Source: Membranipora membranacea
Taxonomy: Eukaryota; Bryozoa; Gymnolaemata; Cheilostomatida; Membraniporidae
Reading direction: 5' to 3'
NCBI GenBank assembly: GCA_914767715.1
Contig: OU612069.1
Location: forward strand, 4,216,001-4,280,000
DNA: 64,000 nucleotides
The notes beneath the pieces are model-generated. The model saw only the letters and a program-made list of their open reading frames with translations, searched no databases and was not told where the DNA came from. The position numbers and the translations under genes are program-made. Shown piece by piece: positions 25,639 to 38,064 of the stretch; position 1 is the first letter of the stretch, and every line of letters begins with the position of its first letter.

Positions 25639-25770
25639 CTCTCTGGTAGACAAGTGATGCCGCATCGGAACACGCACAAGCGCTTTAGAGATTTCAGATC
25701 TCCTAACTCTGTGGGTAATGTCTGTAGCTTCACGCTATCCACTAAGTAAAACACCTCAAGTTCTTTCAGA
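25639..25770 (-). CDS. Single leucine-rich-repeat exon
   Basis: On the minus strand an exon of 132 bp is bounded by a TGCAG acceptor (ending at 25771) and a GTAAGT donor (starting at 25638). It encodes LKELEVFYLVDSVKLQTLP, then TELGDLKSLKRLCVFRCGI and TCLPER. This is close to two typical LRR units (LxxLxxLxL … LPxxLGxLxxL). Both boundaries are in the same phase, so the exon could be skipped or duplicated without a frame change. LRR units form curved solenoids for protein binding. I could not find partner exons within about 1 kb on either side, so the parent gene, and whether it is alive, are unknown. Confidence 0.65.
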
Positions 25771-27360
25771 CTGCAGACACTGTGGTGGAAAAAAAACATG
25801 TGAAAAACCATAAATATAATACCATTGTAGGAAATAATGCGCAATAAAAAGCGACAAGAGAACTTCCAACAAAGTCAGAGTTTGATCATACTAGTATCTT
25901 TGATATCTCAAACTAGAATATAGTAACCTTTGATAGTGAATCATATGTGACTCTAGACATAATAATATAAACATAATATATTGTTGTATGTAATTTCATG
26001 ACTCATGTAACTACACTCTGATATTAAGTTATATAAAGATAAACAAAGATAAGTAGTCTGTTTGCAAAGAGTGAATGGGCAAGGCGAAACAATTCATTTC
26101 ATTGGCATCAATATCATTATTTGAGAAATTGTTTTTCAAAAGTGCCGAACAAGAAACCAAAAAAATCGACTGAGTGTTTATAGATTATTATTGTAGCATG
26201 TAATATTTAATTATGGCTCTCTTGAAAAAAGAAATGCTGCCTCACATTCTTAAAACGATGCCTCCAGGTACCTCGCTTTGCAGATGCTACCCTGGATAAA
26301 GTATATGCTATTTTCTTATTGAGTACTGTGAAATAGTGCTAGGAAATAATAAACAATATATTATTGGCAAAGACTAAATTCATCTAGATAATTATCGAGC
26401 TTTGGAGTTATCATACTGAAATATTATATATAAGGTTTTTATCAGAGTATTCTAGCCTACAGAATCGGAATTGGTTGATCTATCAACCTGGATAGGGATG
26501 GGAGAATGTGAATCCGAACTGAACTCCGTCATTAATGAGAGAAAGTTTTAGATTGATCAATTAACCATGTAACTTGTCATTTTTTCTGATTTAGATTTTG
26601 CTGTCTGGATAGATTTGCTTTCCTTGTAATGTAGGTATCGAAAGATATAATAGTAACCATGAATCAATGAATCTCAATCAGATGTTGCAGATAATAATAT
26701 GAATTTCTGGTGTTGCAAGTTAGGTGATCCAGATGTGAAACTTAATCTATAAATGCTGACTTAAACCCACAGTGATGCTGGCTTGACAATGATTGAAATA
26801 AGAAAATATAGCCTCACTCATATGAATGCTCCTATCTTGTAGAGATGTTAATCAATTGATGATATTGATGATATCATTGATTGATATTATCATTGATGAT
26901 AATTGATTGATACAACATCATTGATGATATTATTTCCCTTCTGTTTCTCTTTTTTTGTTATAAAAAAAATTGTTTTCTGGCACTGAGTGCAAAACATTTC
27001 GAATGAGATGACTTTTGATGCCAATAAAAAGTATATATATTAATAGTGAATTTTGTACACTCATTGAATATGCTAATCAATTCTTACAAGCGATTCGTGG
27101 TCAATTTATGATTTACCAGTAGTTGATAAAAACTGAGGAACTCAGACAAAGGCGATTAGAGTAAAACAAATATCCCTGAACCAAACTATATTGTTTTTTT
27201 GAAAACTGTAATAAAATGACATTCATGTCTGTTTGGAGTTGATAATACAAGTATAACTTTCGAGCTGCACTCTCTAAAAGGATTTGCTCTGGAACCTCCA
27301 CTGACCAAAACCTTCTCAAACTGGTGAATGAAATATGATGTATATCATCTGAAGGTATTC
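25771..27360. other. Unassigned spacer with a 'ttgatgata' cryptic repeat
   Basis: No gene recognised. From about 26847 to 26933 the sequence is an irregular run of 'attgatgat' and 'tgatat' words on both strands, a low-complexity repeat. A minus-strand frame at 27113–27319 has no domain I recognise. Confidence 0.4.
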
Positions 27361-27369
27361 CTTGTCAAT

Positions 27370-28220
27370 TTTTAAACCTTGCTGCACTGGCCATCAAGAA
27401 ATTTTTTGACTGTGTAACTCATATCGTAACTGAATTTACTCAACAATTCAACAGTACACTATTGGTAGCATCCTTTATGAAAAAATCATTTATCAAACAG
27501 GTCTTAAACCATGAAGGTTAATGGTATTTTTATCGATGATCTCACTAAATTGTTTTCTGTTCGCCAATGACTGTCTCATCATGTCCAGTGGAAATGGCCA
27601 AAACCTGTCCATAAACAATATAGAGTATTCACTAGCCTTAGCTTTTGACTGGTATAATTGTAATAAATTGATACTCAATGCGTCAAAGACAGATGTTATG
27701 ACCGTCTCAAACAAATTCTCCCTAAGCAAATGTTTAGGGCAAGTCATTCAAGCAGTCAGACAAATTAAAATATTTAGGAGTAATTTTAGATAAAAATATG
27801 AATTTTGTATCCCTTGTCACAGAGATTAAACAAAAACTACACCCAATCATAGCAAATTTTGAGAGAAATTGTAGGGTTCTGAATGAAACCTTAGCTGCAG
27901 TCTGGTACACACAGTTAACAAGACCAAACATTGAATATCTTGCTCAATTACTTTTTGCTCCGATGAATATTATTGAGCAAGAGTTGAATACCGATGTTTA
28001 AGAATCATAAATCTAAATTGCCCAAAAGTTGAGAAAAGTCATTTGAAATGAAAGCACCAACGGGTATTATTATTTATCCCTTTTTACATTTTCAATCGAT
28101 TGACGAATTTGTCTCTATTATCGATGACAATTAATGACTGTAAAATTAGAAACACATACAAGACTTGGTAAAAGTGAGGGCTTGATGCTTTTTATAGACA
28201 AAACAGGTTCTTCTTGTGGA
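27370..28220 (+). mobile_element. LINE remnant, reverse-transcriptase region (copy C, best preserved)
   Basis: Frame pieces can be ordered like a non-LTR reverse transcriptase. A degenerate FIDDLTKLF segment is followed by LFANDCLIMSSGN, a decayed F/YADD box with Asn in place of the first Asp. Then come LAFDWYNCNKLILNASKT, an 'NPxxP'-type thumb region, and a tail (YTQLTRPNIEYLAQLLFAP). Copies A (12775) and B (15735) belong to the same family. It is inactive because of frameshifts and the lost catalytic Asp. Confidence 0.8.
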
Positions 28221-28564
28221 ATTTTGTGCAAAATTATTTTATCACTTGCCCCTGACCGTTAAGCTATGCCATGATCTCAAATCATACAAGTTGTCAAAAG
28301 CCACCTTTTAGTGCATAAATTTTTAACTTTTCTACTCCTCAATACTTGCATTTTTATTCTTCATTTACTCCATTAGATAGGAAATAGTTAATTCAAAATT
28401 TTCTCAATTTTCTCAATTGCCTGTAATCTCTGTATTTTTAAACCTTTGTGTGTGCTAGTATTTCACCCACACTTTCATAATTTACTTTTAATTTAATTTT
28501 AAAAGAAATTCTTTTCATCTTTGGTTAATGAACAAAAGTTCCTGAACTTATTAATACTACCAGA

Positions 28565-28840
28565 ACAAATATGCAGTACATATATAAGTGATGATGTAAT
28601 AATTGTTTGAAATAAGGTTATATTCGCTAACCATGTGGATTCATTATTCTTAGGTGAATCTGTGGCTGTTATTTGAGATTACTGTAATGTTGTAAGTGAG
28701 CACAACTATAATTCAGCCAGTTGAAGGCGATAAGTTGGCTTTTATTCAAATTGTGTAGCCTGCCGTATGGTCATAACCTTTGTTTGTGATACCACCATGG
28801 CTAAGATAATTGTGAATACATATTCGGTTCTAATTTATAT
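28565..28840 (+). repeat. Fragment of the ~3 kb dispersed repeat (left end)
   Basis: About 275 bp match the left part of the blocks at 5.66 and 12.99 kb, from 'tataagtgatgatg' through 'cattatggattcat'-like text to 'gataccaccatgg'. It again lies just downstream of LINE copy C, repeating the LINE-then-block order seen at the other two sites. Confidence 0.7.
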
Positions 28841-30125
28841 CACTTCGAAAGCTAACATGTACGTAGATTTGATTTTCATATTTTGGGAGTTGTGCTCACT
28901 CGCAAGCGAGAAGTGTCAGAATTACTCTCAAAGATAAACAAAGGCTAAAACAAAGGGATCTGAATACCCTAAAGATTTAATTATAAACTGTCTCCATTAA
29001 CCCTGTTTCATCAATCAATGTTACATTTCCCTAGATATCAATCACAACTAGGAATATTAGCGTAGAGTGCTATGAGAATAACATCACTATCAGAAATGGT
29101 CGAATGGACCTAGTTTTCCTTAAAAGTTTTCTATAACTCACTAAATTCCATAAATGCAGTGAAAACTCCTTTATTACACTAAAATTATTAGATTAAATAT
29201 CAAAGCAAATTTTGTCCTTGCCAAATATTAAATACATATTATAATATAAAGAAGACCAAATAGTGGAGTTGATATGCAAGGTATCAGAGCTTTTATTACT
29301 AACATTAAAATCATCCTCTCCTGAAATAGGACAGCTGCCATACATTTGTGAAACATCATAAGGACTGCTGGCAATAGATCAGATGAGAAATCCCACTGCA
29401 AAGAAGCTATCCATTGTCAGGCAAAATTATATTGCAACCCCACCAGAAACTTTCTTAAATTGTCAGGAAATCTCTTGAATTATTTGCCCTCAAGATCAGG
29501 TTTCGTTATTTGAGTTTTCCTCAAAATAACGAAACAAACACTCCTGTTTACTAGTTAATTTTATTTGGCCCCACTTTTTTGAAAAACTTAGGGCTTTTTA
29601 AAGGTTACAAACTTGCGAAGGAGCAAACACGATTGGGCAATGCATTATAAAGATGAGAAAAGGTTTTCTTAAATACCCGTACATAGCATCTCTGACATTA
29701 TATTTTGCAGTCTAAATAGGTTTGGATGTCCTTGTGATGCATGTATTGCAGGAGGTAACATTTACCATAAATAAATTGACTCGATCTAATTTTTTTTTGG
29801 TATAATGGTTTATAGGTATTTCTTGTGATGCAAGTGTTGCAAAACAGATATTGAAGTTAATATATGAATGCTCGTTTAAACCCACAACTTTGCTTGCTTG
29901 AGGACCAATCGGTGTTGTTGAAATGTAGCCTACTTCCTATTTATGTTGATCATTCTCAAAGTAGATTTATATTACCAGACTCAAAAACTCTTTGAATATT
30001 TGAATGCTTTATTCTTGCGAGCGATCCCATTTGAAGTTTTGGGTTATGCAAATTCAGGAACGCATTCAAATGTCATCAGAGCAAAAAAATTTACCAAGCT
30101 TCAGACTATGGTTTTAGCTGCTTGC
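28841..30125. other. Unassigned spacer
   Basis: About 1.3 kb with no recognised gene. The first 'ctcgcaagcgag' (28899–28910) is a 12-bp perfect palindrome. Text near 29695–29880 resembles 26590–26770 loosely, which hints at another old repeat. Confidence 0.35.
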
Positions 30126-30129
30126 CGTT

Positions 30130-30810
30130 GAGTGTTAAGAAAAGTGTTGAAAATGAAAATGAATGTCGATATGGTTTTTGAATGTAGGTCATGTTACTAT
30201 TGTGGGCTTGAGTATGAATTGGAAGGAGAAAATATAGCCCACATGGATACCCGTAATATTCAGAGATGCCCATCATTTCATAGTGTGATTGACACACTGT
30301 CTCGATTCGCAAATTCTTCATTCCAATATTATTTTATAGAAAAATACGAAATGCGATCCACTACTGGGTACTTTACCACGAGCTGGCATAAGCCAGCAGT
30401 AGGCATGGGATGGGATGTGCTATATCCCCTTCGCTCTTCGTTATGGTGATGGATATAGTTATACAGAATTCACAAGGCAGTGTGAATGGGATTTAGGTTG
30501 CGAATAACCAAATACTTCTGCCAATGAGGGCATTTATGGACAAGGCTCAGGTTGTGGCTTCAATCTATAGATGGTATGCGTTGATAAAGAGATGTGTGAT
30601 GCGATCCAAACCTTTCACGAGACAGTCCCTGCCTCTGTGTCAAGGTAAACCTGTACCAAATACCTACTTCATAGGAACAGAGCTTATTTTCACGCCTGCA
30701 GAGCAGCCTGCGAAGAGCTTAGGAAGATGGTATAGTTTGCTGATCACAGACAGGTTTCGCTGTCACATTATTATCCTGCACACAGCATAGCATTGCTAGG
30801 CAGACCATCG
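30130..30810 (+). mobile_element. LINE remnant R2, copy 2
   Basis: This is the better-preserved partner of 21110–21730. One frame (30524–30790) reads RAFMDKAQVVASIYRWYALI, then a Lys/Arg-rich stretch, then PAEQPAKSLGRWYSLLITDR. The AFMDK stretch stands where YMDD would be in an active reverse transcriptase, so a catalytic Asp is lost. An upstream frame (30132–30449) covers the region before the catalytic box. Confidence 0.65.
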
Positions 30811-31225
30811 ATTCAAACATGAAATCAACAGAAACTTAGCCTTAGTCGGATTCAAAGCCCTAAATAATTATTCAACAAGTTATATTTGATCAAAATTTTG
30901 CATTTTCATCCTTGTTTTGTCCTCAGGTCAGTTTACGATTCAGTGTTTGATTTTAAAAAAAATGTTGGCTAACTCTTCTGATTTGTATAAGGTTGAATGA
31001 GCAAACATTATTTCTTATTATTTCTAACAGTTTCTAGAGAAACCACCTATAATAAAAATAATTATGACGTGTATGTTAATAATGACAGAACACATCATTT
31101 AAAATCATTGCCATTATTTGCTCTTACAATAAACCATGTCAACATTTTTTTTCAAAAAAACCTGGACCTTTATTTTGAAGCAACTACAGAGCCTGTGTAG
31201 AAATAAGTATTAATTTCATATTCGA
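30811..31225. other. Unassigned spacer
   Basis: No recognised gene; AT-rich, with short A and T runs. The frame at 30997–31200 has no recognisable domain. Confidence 0.35.
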
Positions 31226-31229
31226 ATGA

Positions 31230-31600
31230 CCATACTGACAAAAAGTCAATGTTATGCATTATTGGTAACATTTAGCCAAACTGCGAAACATTCAGCTCCC
31301 TGTACTCCTTGTCAGAAACGCTGCCAAGGGAGCAGACCTCAAGTTCGAAACAGCACCTATAAAGGAGCAGCCACATGCCTCTGGAAAACTCTTGTGGAAG
31401 ATCCAAAATATCAAAGGCATGCCATCCAAAGAGTTTACAGGCCAGGTAGAATATTGGTCTCTCACTCATAGCTGTCCGAACATTTACCTGTTTCAATGTA
31501 ATTTTCCTACTCTATCTTGTTTGAATTTCACACGGGTTGTCAATGATATCGCAAATGTCTTCTCTTGTGAGAATGAAATTCTGAATGAAATTTGAAGTGG
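31230..31600 (+). repeat. Dispersed repeat R3, copy 2
   Basis: Partner of 24436–24790. Compared with copy 1 it carries an extra stretch of about 30 bp near 31355–31390, and lacks others. The order R2 then R3 is kept, but the gap between them is about 0.4 kb here and 2.7 kb at the first locus, where LINE relics sit in between. Confidence 0.65.
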
Positions 31601-31769
31601 ATGATTCAAAGTTCAGTGAAACTATGAGAAACGCAAAGTTTTGTGGTTGTATCGGGAGTGTATTGCAGTTGAAAAATTGAAATTTTAAAGTTTAGCTAAT
31701 CTAGGGTGACCCATAATATTTATTACCTATTTATTTGTTTAAAGAGGTTTTCTAGAAAGTGTACAGATA

Positions 31770-33280
31770 ACAGAGTAGTTAAAAAGTAACTTGTTGACCT
31801 CTAACACACAACTTAATAAAAAAAACGGGGTTATACACAAATAAATGATGATGTTCTAGAAATAGGAAAGTAAGCTATATATGGCATTATAGAAAAAGAA
31901 TATTATATATATATTATCATAATTATTATACTTGTAATGATTATTATCAAAAGTATTCCTTAAAAGATAGTGGGCTGTCAGCCGTTTTGCATTTCAATCT
32001 GAAATTGTGCAGTAGATTTAAAAGAGCTATTTTGCCAAAATGTGTCCTGAAGGAAGGCTTTATTACTGAAAATTTACGTCTCAGGGAGTGTTGGTGTTTA
32101 TTAAACTTTTGCACCAGGTGAATAATGCGCTTTGATGCTTTATTTGTGGCTACTTTCTTATGTGTAAATTTGTGAAATAGGTTATGTCTTCTACATTTTA
32201 GGGTGAGTAAGTTTTAGAGTGATCTACCAGTTGTGACAGAGAACTTTTTAGGTGTAGATATTATGATTCTAATTTCTTTATTCTGGTCTCTTTCAATTGT
32301 GTCGGATGTTTGTTGTGTGCCTTCTAGGTTTATAGATGAGCAGTATTCTAAGATAGGTCCAACAAGAAATTTGTAAGTCATGTATCATATATTTTTTCAG
32401 ATTTGAAAGTAGGTATACTACTCTGTTCGCTTTAGTTGCCGTTTCATTGACATGGATATGGAAAGATAAATCAGTATCCAGGGTAACCCCCAGTTCATTG
32501 ATAGAGAGTTTTGTCCCAATTTTTGAGCTTTGAAAACTATTTGGTAAAAGTTGTTAATGTTTCTGTTGGAAAATATGCAGAATTGTGTTTTTTCAATGTA
32601 GAGTCTCAATAAGTGGCTATGATACCGATCTGATGCTGTCTGTAGCAGAGTATTGGACTCCGCTAGTACTTCATTTATGCTTGTGGCTGTTCAGTAGATT
32701 AGTGTATCACCTGCATAAGTACTAAAGTATTGTTTTTTTTCCAATATGTATAGAAGAAGTCTGTGAATGATTGTATCTAACACTATTTTTGGACATCTAG
32801 GGATGAGGCTCCAATGTAACAAGGAGTCGGTTGGTCAAGTTTAATTTCCCATTGTTGCAGCACAGATAGCAACTTTGCTCGGTTGAATGATTCTGACAAA
32901 ATCATAATTGTAAGTCTCAGAATAAGTTGTGTTTCTCTATGTAAGACATCATTTGATTTTTCATGTCAAGTTCAAACATCTTTGACAGGATTGGAAGCGA
33001 GGATATTGGTCGATAGTTTGTAACCTTTGTAACATTTGTAACCCTTTTTATGAATTGTCGTGACAGGGGAAGATTTTAAACAGTCAGGGAAGATTTACCG
33101 GAATGGATAGCGGGTAGGCAATTAAGTAAACTATTATCTTATCATTGCTGGTATGCCACTTAGACCACCACTCTTGTCTGCGTTAAGTGAAACAGTATAA
33201 AAGATGAAAAATTTCAAGTCCATGTTTGGACAATCAATTTAGCATATCAAACACATAGAATCAATGATGATCATGACAAA
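31770..33280 (-). mobile_element. Degenerate minus-strand copy of the 9.3-kb LINE
   Basis: Read on the minus strand, pieces match the ORF at 9313–11916 in order. A 'KSGGLSGIP'-like stretch near 33170 matches KRGGLTMFP. 'FPDCLK' is near 33070–33090. A frame at 32418–32609 reads KTQFCIFSNRNINNFYQI against KTQYCIFSNRKVEDFYQI. The 3' UTR word 'gaggtcaacaagtta' appears at about 31787–31801. Stops and frameshifts are frequent, so it is dead and much older than the intact copy. Confidence 0.8.
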
Positions 33281-35499
33281 AAGTCCTTTTAATGGTTTTG
33301 GTTGAGCCAGTCATTTATAGAATAATATGTGCTGTCCCACTCTGTAATCATAGTATCATATGTCAGATCATACCGAGTATTTGGAGATACTCCCCCTGTC
33401 AAGCTGGTAGTGGCTTGCCAGTAAAATGGGAGCAAATGAATATACAGGCATATCGTATCAAAGTTGATTAACTGGCTGCTGACTTCATAGGAAGTAGTCA
33501 GGCCTAGTGCTTGAAAACCCTGCGATCATCGCATAAAATCAAGTCGCCGCCTCTGCAGCCTGCAACCGCTAAAGAGATAAATGGTCTTTAATCAATCTTC
33601 CGCCCAAACGATTTTGCAGACCTAACAAATGTGATGGCGAGTTTTCTGCTTACCTGCAAGGGCCAAATTTGACAGCTATGGTACAGTATGTAACAGGGGT
33701 GTATGAACATTAATATCCAGCCCTGCGGATGAAACACCGTTCTCATTTTCAGGATGAGGGTTTTCTTAGTAATGAGGCGATAAAAAAGTGTCAGTTCAAT
33801 TAAATACTCTTGTTACTTTCCAAAAAATCAAACACTGTAAAGATTTTACCGCATCATCATATCACCATTATTCTATATGAAACTTTATACACCCCACACT
33901 AACGTTATCAACATGAGATAAGCTAAGTATGTGGTAGAAGGCTGAGAATGAAAACTTAAGCGTGTAAACCAAACATGAGTACATGTCACTGCCTAACACT
34001 GCCCGTTATCTATAGCTGCAAGTCTACATTGGTATTTTAGTCCTACTGAGTTGAGGACAATATTCAATAGGGCCCCTTATCAATAAGAATATTTATCTTC
34101 AGTCATAGATGACTGAATATTTCTGTAATGATATGCTGACCTAAACCATAACTTAAATTTGCCGTGTGAAGTTTAATAATCCTAACACCAGCTACCAAAT
34201 CATCGCCAAAAAAGCCCTCATTTATGCCATCAAATAAACCTCTGACCTCTTTGAAAATAACCTGTGTAGGTTAAAATCATCGCAAATAGCATCGTTAGGG
34301 CCAGGGTGTACAAACTCTAGATATCACAAATCATCAAGTTTAAGCCAACTGACAACTCTAATGCCCTGTATTTGGAGTTGTTCCCACGTAGAATGCGAGT
34401 ATTACGATGACCTTAATATTATGAGTTGCCACACCTTATTGCTGATCAGTATACTGCTCTTCATATGATCACTCTGGCTGATCGACTTGTCTCTAAGTTG
34501 TCGGGAGGAGAACGTCTAAGACTCCTGATTCTCCAACTTTTTATTGAACCTTCTGCAAGTAAAATAATAAATAACATGAGTATATGATTAATTGCACTGT
34601 TCCGGGCTCAGAAGGATACATTCTGTCTTATTCTTTTATTCACCTCATGCAGCCCTTACAGCTGTGATATAGAGTTTTCCGCTTGATTGCTAGTGCTAAA
34701 ATTAACGGTTATTGTAACCTTAACAGTATGTAACAGGGGTGTATACAAAAACCAATCCAGCCCCGAGGATGAAAGATAAAACACACAGCCAGCCCTTAAT
34801 GGCGTTCGGCCACGATCGCCATGCTGAACACCATTTAGGGCAGGCCATGTACTAGGCGTTTGATTTATTTGTGTATACACTGAACACTGTTATCTTCATC
34901 AGGATTGCAGGAATTCTTAGAGTGAAAAAATCTACCACTGTAAAACCTTAATCACATCATTATATCAGCATTTTCTATGGGTACCTTAATACACCCCTTG
35001 GGTAACGCATTATCAACATGATATAAACTAAGTAAGTGGTAGAAGGCTGGGAATGAAAACTCAAATATCTAAACCAAATATAGTACATGATACTGCCTAA
35101 CACTGCATAACACTTCCTGCTATCTAAGGTTGCTTGTTAACGCTGATATTTAGTATTACAGTCTTACGGATTTTTATGGATATACTCAGCAGGGTCCTCA
35201 CTTATTAATGCCGCTGTAATGTACAAATTTGATTTATCTCTCTATGCACAAAGGATGGACAACTTCCAATCTTGAAATTTCAAATAATGTTTCAATGGTC
35301 ATTTATTGACTAATTATGCTCAAATAATTTTTGAAAATCAAAGATGAAATTTGTTTGTGATTTCAAGTAAGAACATTTTGTTTACCACCAAAGAAGGATT
35401 TTTCGATCACTTTGGTAACCCTCACTGCAACTTAAAAATGTCATAAATAGAGTTTTAAGGGCCGGGGTGAACAACTTACTCACACAAATTACGAATTCA

Positions 35500-35600
35500 A
35501 ACCTTGTTTATGACATTTAGTTCGAGTGCCACTGGGGGAGCTTTCATTGTTGACTGTTACAGCCCCCAGCACCTTCGGGTGTATACCTCTCCTGTGTACT
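35500..35600 (+). repeat. tRNA-derived SINE-like fragment, copy 1
   Basis: The segment carries 'agttcgagtgccact' (a degenerate tRNA B-box), then 'ctttcattgttgactgtt', 'cagcccccagcacc' and 'gggtgtatacctctcct'. The same string of words is repeated at 35735–35818. It looks like the 3' half of a tRNA-derived SINE. Confidence 0.5.
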
Positions 35601-35689
35601 TGTCTACTGACTGACTCATGGAAAGACATGTGACAGTATGGAAAGACATGCTGACAAGCTGGAAAGACAGCTAAACCTACTACAAGGGG

Positions 35690-35818
35690 TCCCAGCAATG
35701 GGCCATATAAGGCCAAGGTGATAAGTGCCGCAGGAGTTGTGGGTTCGAGTTCCACTTGGGGTGCTTTCATTGCTGATTGTTCCAGCCCCCAGCACCCTCG
35801 GGTGTATACCTCTCCTAA
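35690..35818 (+). repeat. tRNA-derived SINE-like element, copy 2
   Basis: 'gttgtgggttcgagttcca' (35735 region) contains an RNA polymerase III B-box (GGTTCGAnTCC type) with one extra base. Upstream, 'ggccaaggtgataagtgccg' could be a degraded A-box and D-arm, as in tRNA-Leu/Ser-derived SINEs. I do not call it a tRNA gene: the acceptor and anticodon arms cannot be folded convincingly. Confidence 0.5.
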
Positions 35819-35889
35819 GATTTACAAAATGAAACCGGTAAACAGATTGATTGCCTTCTCAGCCTATTGGCTAAGATCAAAGCGTCATA

Positions 35890-36095
35890 GCCAATGGCTG
35901 ACTAGTGCCTGTTTCAGTTTCTGACAGCTTGCTGCACACCCACGATTAGGAGGTCCACCATGGCCTCACCTTTAGGATGCATTCTAGAATACTAGGATGT
36001 ATCACACTCTCACTACGAGGACTTCGGGCAACTTGCGTCCCTCTTTAGGGGCAGCCCACCCTCTGTTTTGTCATAAGCAGGGCCTTCAATGAGTC
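35890..36095 (+). repeat. ~200-bp dispersed repeat, copy 1
   Basis: Close match to 37397–37595, about 85–90% by eye. Shared landmarks are 'ccaatggctga', 'tagtgcctgtttcagtttct', 'aggaggtcc', 'gaggacttcgggcaacttgc' and 'gtccctctttaggggc'. It is non-coding, and its sharp edges suggest a short interspersed element. Confidence 0.7.
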
Positions 36096-37188
36096 TTTCA
36101 CCCAAATGATTAGTTTCACCTGTGTAGTCTTACCTTACTTCTGTTCAGTAGCCGCCTCTTCATATGATCTCTTCGTCTGATCAACTGTTATGTTCTTGAT
36201 ATTGGAGCAGACCGTCTAAGCCTTCTGATTCTCTGACTGTCTGCGGTATTGTCTGCATTGAAAAGTACAATAAGATATGGATATATGATTAATTTGGCTG
36301 GTCAGAGCTAAGACATAATAAAGCACCTCTGTCATGTGTTCTGGTACTGAATGGTTATTCCCCTCTTGCAGTCCTTACAGTCAATTTCCGCTAAGTTAAA
36401 GGGCTGTAAACCCAACCAGTTTGTAACAGGGGTGTATTTATATCAAAGCAGCCCGGATTAAGAAAGTAGAGCGATATATTCAAGAAATTATTGGTATTGA
36501 AACAATGAAAAATTTCCATCAAATAATCTTTGCTGCATCCCAAAAAAATCAAACACTGTAAAACTCTTACGTCTTCATTATATCAGCATTTTATGAAGAA
36601 CCCTTTATACACCCCTGACTGACATTGTCGACATGAGATAAGCTAAGTATGTGGTAGAAGGCTGGTAATGAAAACTCAAATATCTAAACCAAACATGAGT
36701 ACATGACACAGCCTAACCCTGCCTGTTATCTATTGTAGCCAGTCTACACTGGTTTATTTAGTATTATATAGTTTAGCATATTCAACCAGGCCACTTATTG
36801 ATAAGAATATGACTCAAGGTTTCACGATTAATATGCTAACATGCACTGTCGAAACTGTCAAAGTGATTTTCATGAACGTAAAATTTACTAAATCATCGCT
36901 GATAAGCCTCCCTTGCACTCGGCCACCACACTCAGTCTCCATCCTCGACCACCACATGGGTCAGAGGGCAGTAGCTTTAATCAACTGCGTTACATTTACC
37001 TTTCTGAAAGTAACCTGTTCTGGTCGGAATCATTGCAAATAGCATTGTGAGGGCCACAATTGGATTGGCAACAAAGATTAAGAATGGTCTAATGCCTTGT
37101 ATTTGGAGTTGCTCCCCACATAAAATGAGAGCCCTATATAACATGACTTGCCCCACCTTATTTGGGTTTAATAGACTCCTCTCGACAT

Positions 37189-37288
37189 TGATCTCTCTGT
37201 CTGATCTCTCTGTCTGATTTCTCTGATCTCTCTGTCTGATCTCTCTGTCTGATCTCTCTGTCTGATTTCTCTGATCTCTCTGTCTGTT
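37189..37288 (+). repeat. 'gatctctctgtct' microsatellite/minisatellite
   Basis: About seven copies of a 14-bp unit, with interspersed 'gatttctct' variants. On the minus strand this yields the low-complexity frame of Asp-Arg-Glu-Ile and Gln-Arg-Asp repeats, which is not a gene. Confidence 0.85.
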
Positions 37289-37396
37289 AAAGTGTTGTAG
37301 GAGCAGTCAACACACACACCTCCTGATTCTCTGTTTATGGAATTATCTGCAATAAATAAAATAAAAGATGACAGTATATGTTGCGTTGGCTGTGCC

Positions 37397-37595
37397 ATGG
37401 CCAATGGCTGATTAGTGCCTGTTTCAGTTTCTGGCAGCTTGCTGCACTCCTATGATTAGGAGGTCCGCCATGGCCTCACCTCTAGGATGCATTCTAGTTT
37501 TCTAAGATGTATCACACTCTCAGTGCGAGGACTTCGGGCAACTTGCGTCCCTCTTTAGGGGCGGCCCACCCTCTGTTTGTCACAAACAGGGTGTT
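37397..37595 (+). repeat. ~200-bp dispersed repeat, copy 2
   Basis: Partner of 35890–36095; the higher similarity than that between the surrounding units suggests a later insertion or gene conversion. Confidence 0.7.
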
Positions 37596-38064
37596 CCTGT
37601 GTGCTTGGAAATATACATTCTGTCATATACCCTTTTACCCCATTGACCATTGCAGTCATATAGTTATGCTTAGTTAAAAGGCTAAGGTAAACTTAACCGG
37701 TATGTCCAAGGGGTGTATAAAATTACAAAGCAGCCCCGAGTCTGAAAGAGAAAAGTGCACCGTTAATTTTAAGGACTCCACAAAATTATTAACATTGAAC
37801 CAATGAAACATTTCCACCAAAATAATCTTGCTGTATTCCAAAAAATGACACGCGGTAAACATTTAACCACTTCATTATATCACCATTTTCTCAAGCAAGC
37901 TTAATACACCCCTGACTATCATTTTCAATATTAGATAAGCTAAGTATGCTGTAGACTGGGAGTAAAGACTCGAATATCTAAACCAAACATGAGTACATGA
38001 CACAACCTAACACTGCCTGTTATATCTATTATTGCTGGTCAACGCTGATATTTAGTATTACGCA

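Noticed and set aside
35690-35780. Functional tRNA gene
   Set aside because: Only the B-box and T-arm-like part is convincing; acceptor and anticodon stems do not pair.
37168-37404. Minus-strand frame rich in Asp-Arg-Glu-Ile repeats
   Set aside because: It is a translation of the 'gatctctctgtct' microsatellite; no start, splice or domain support.
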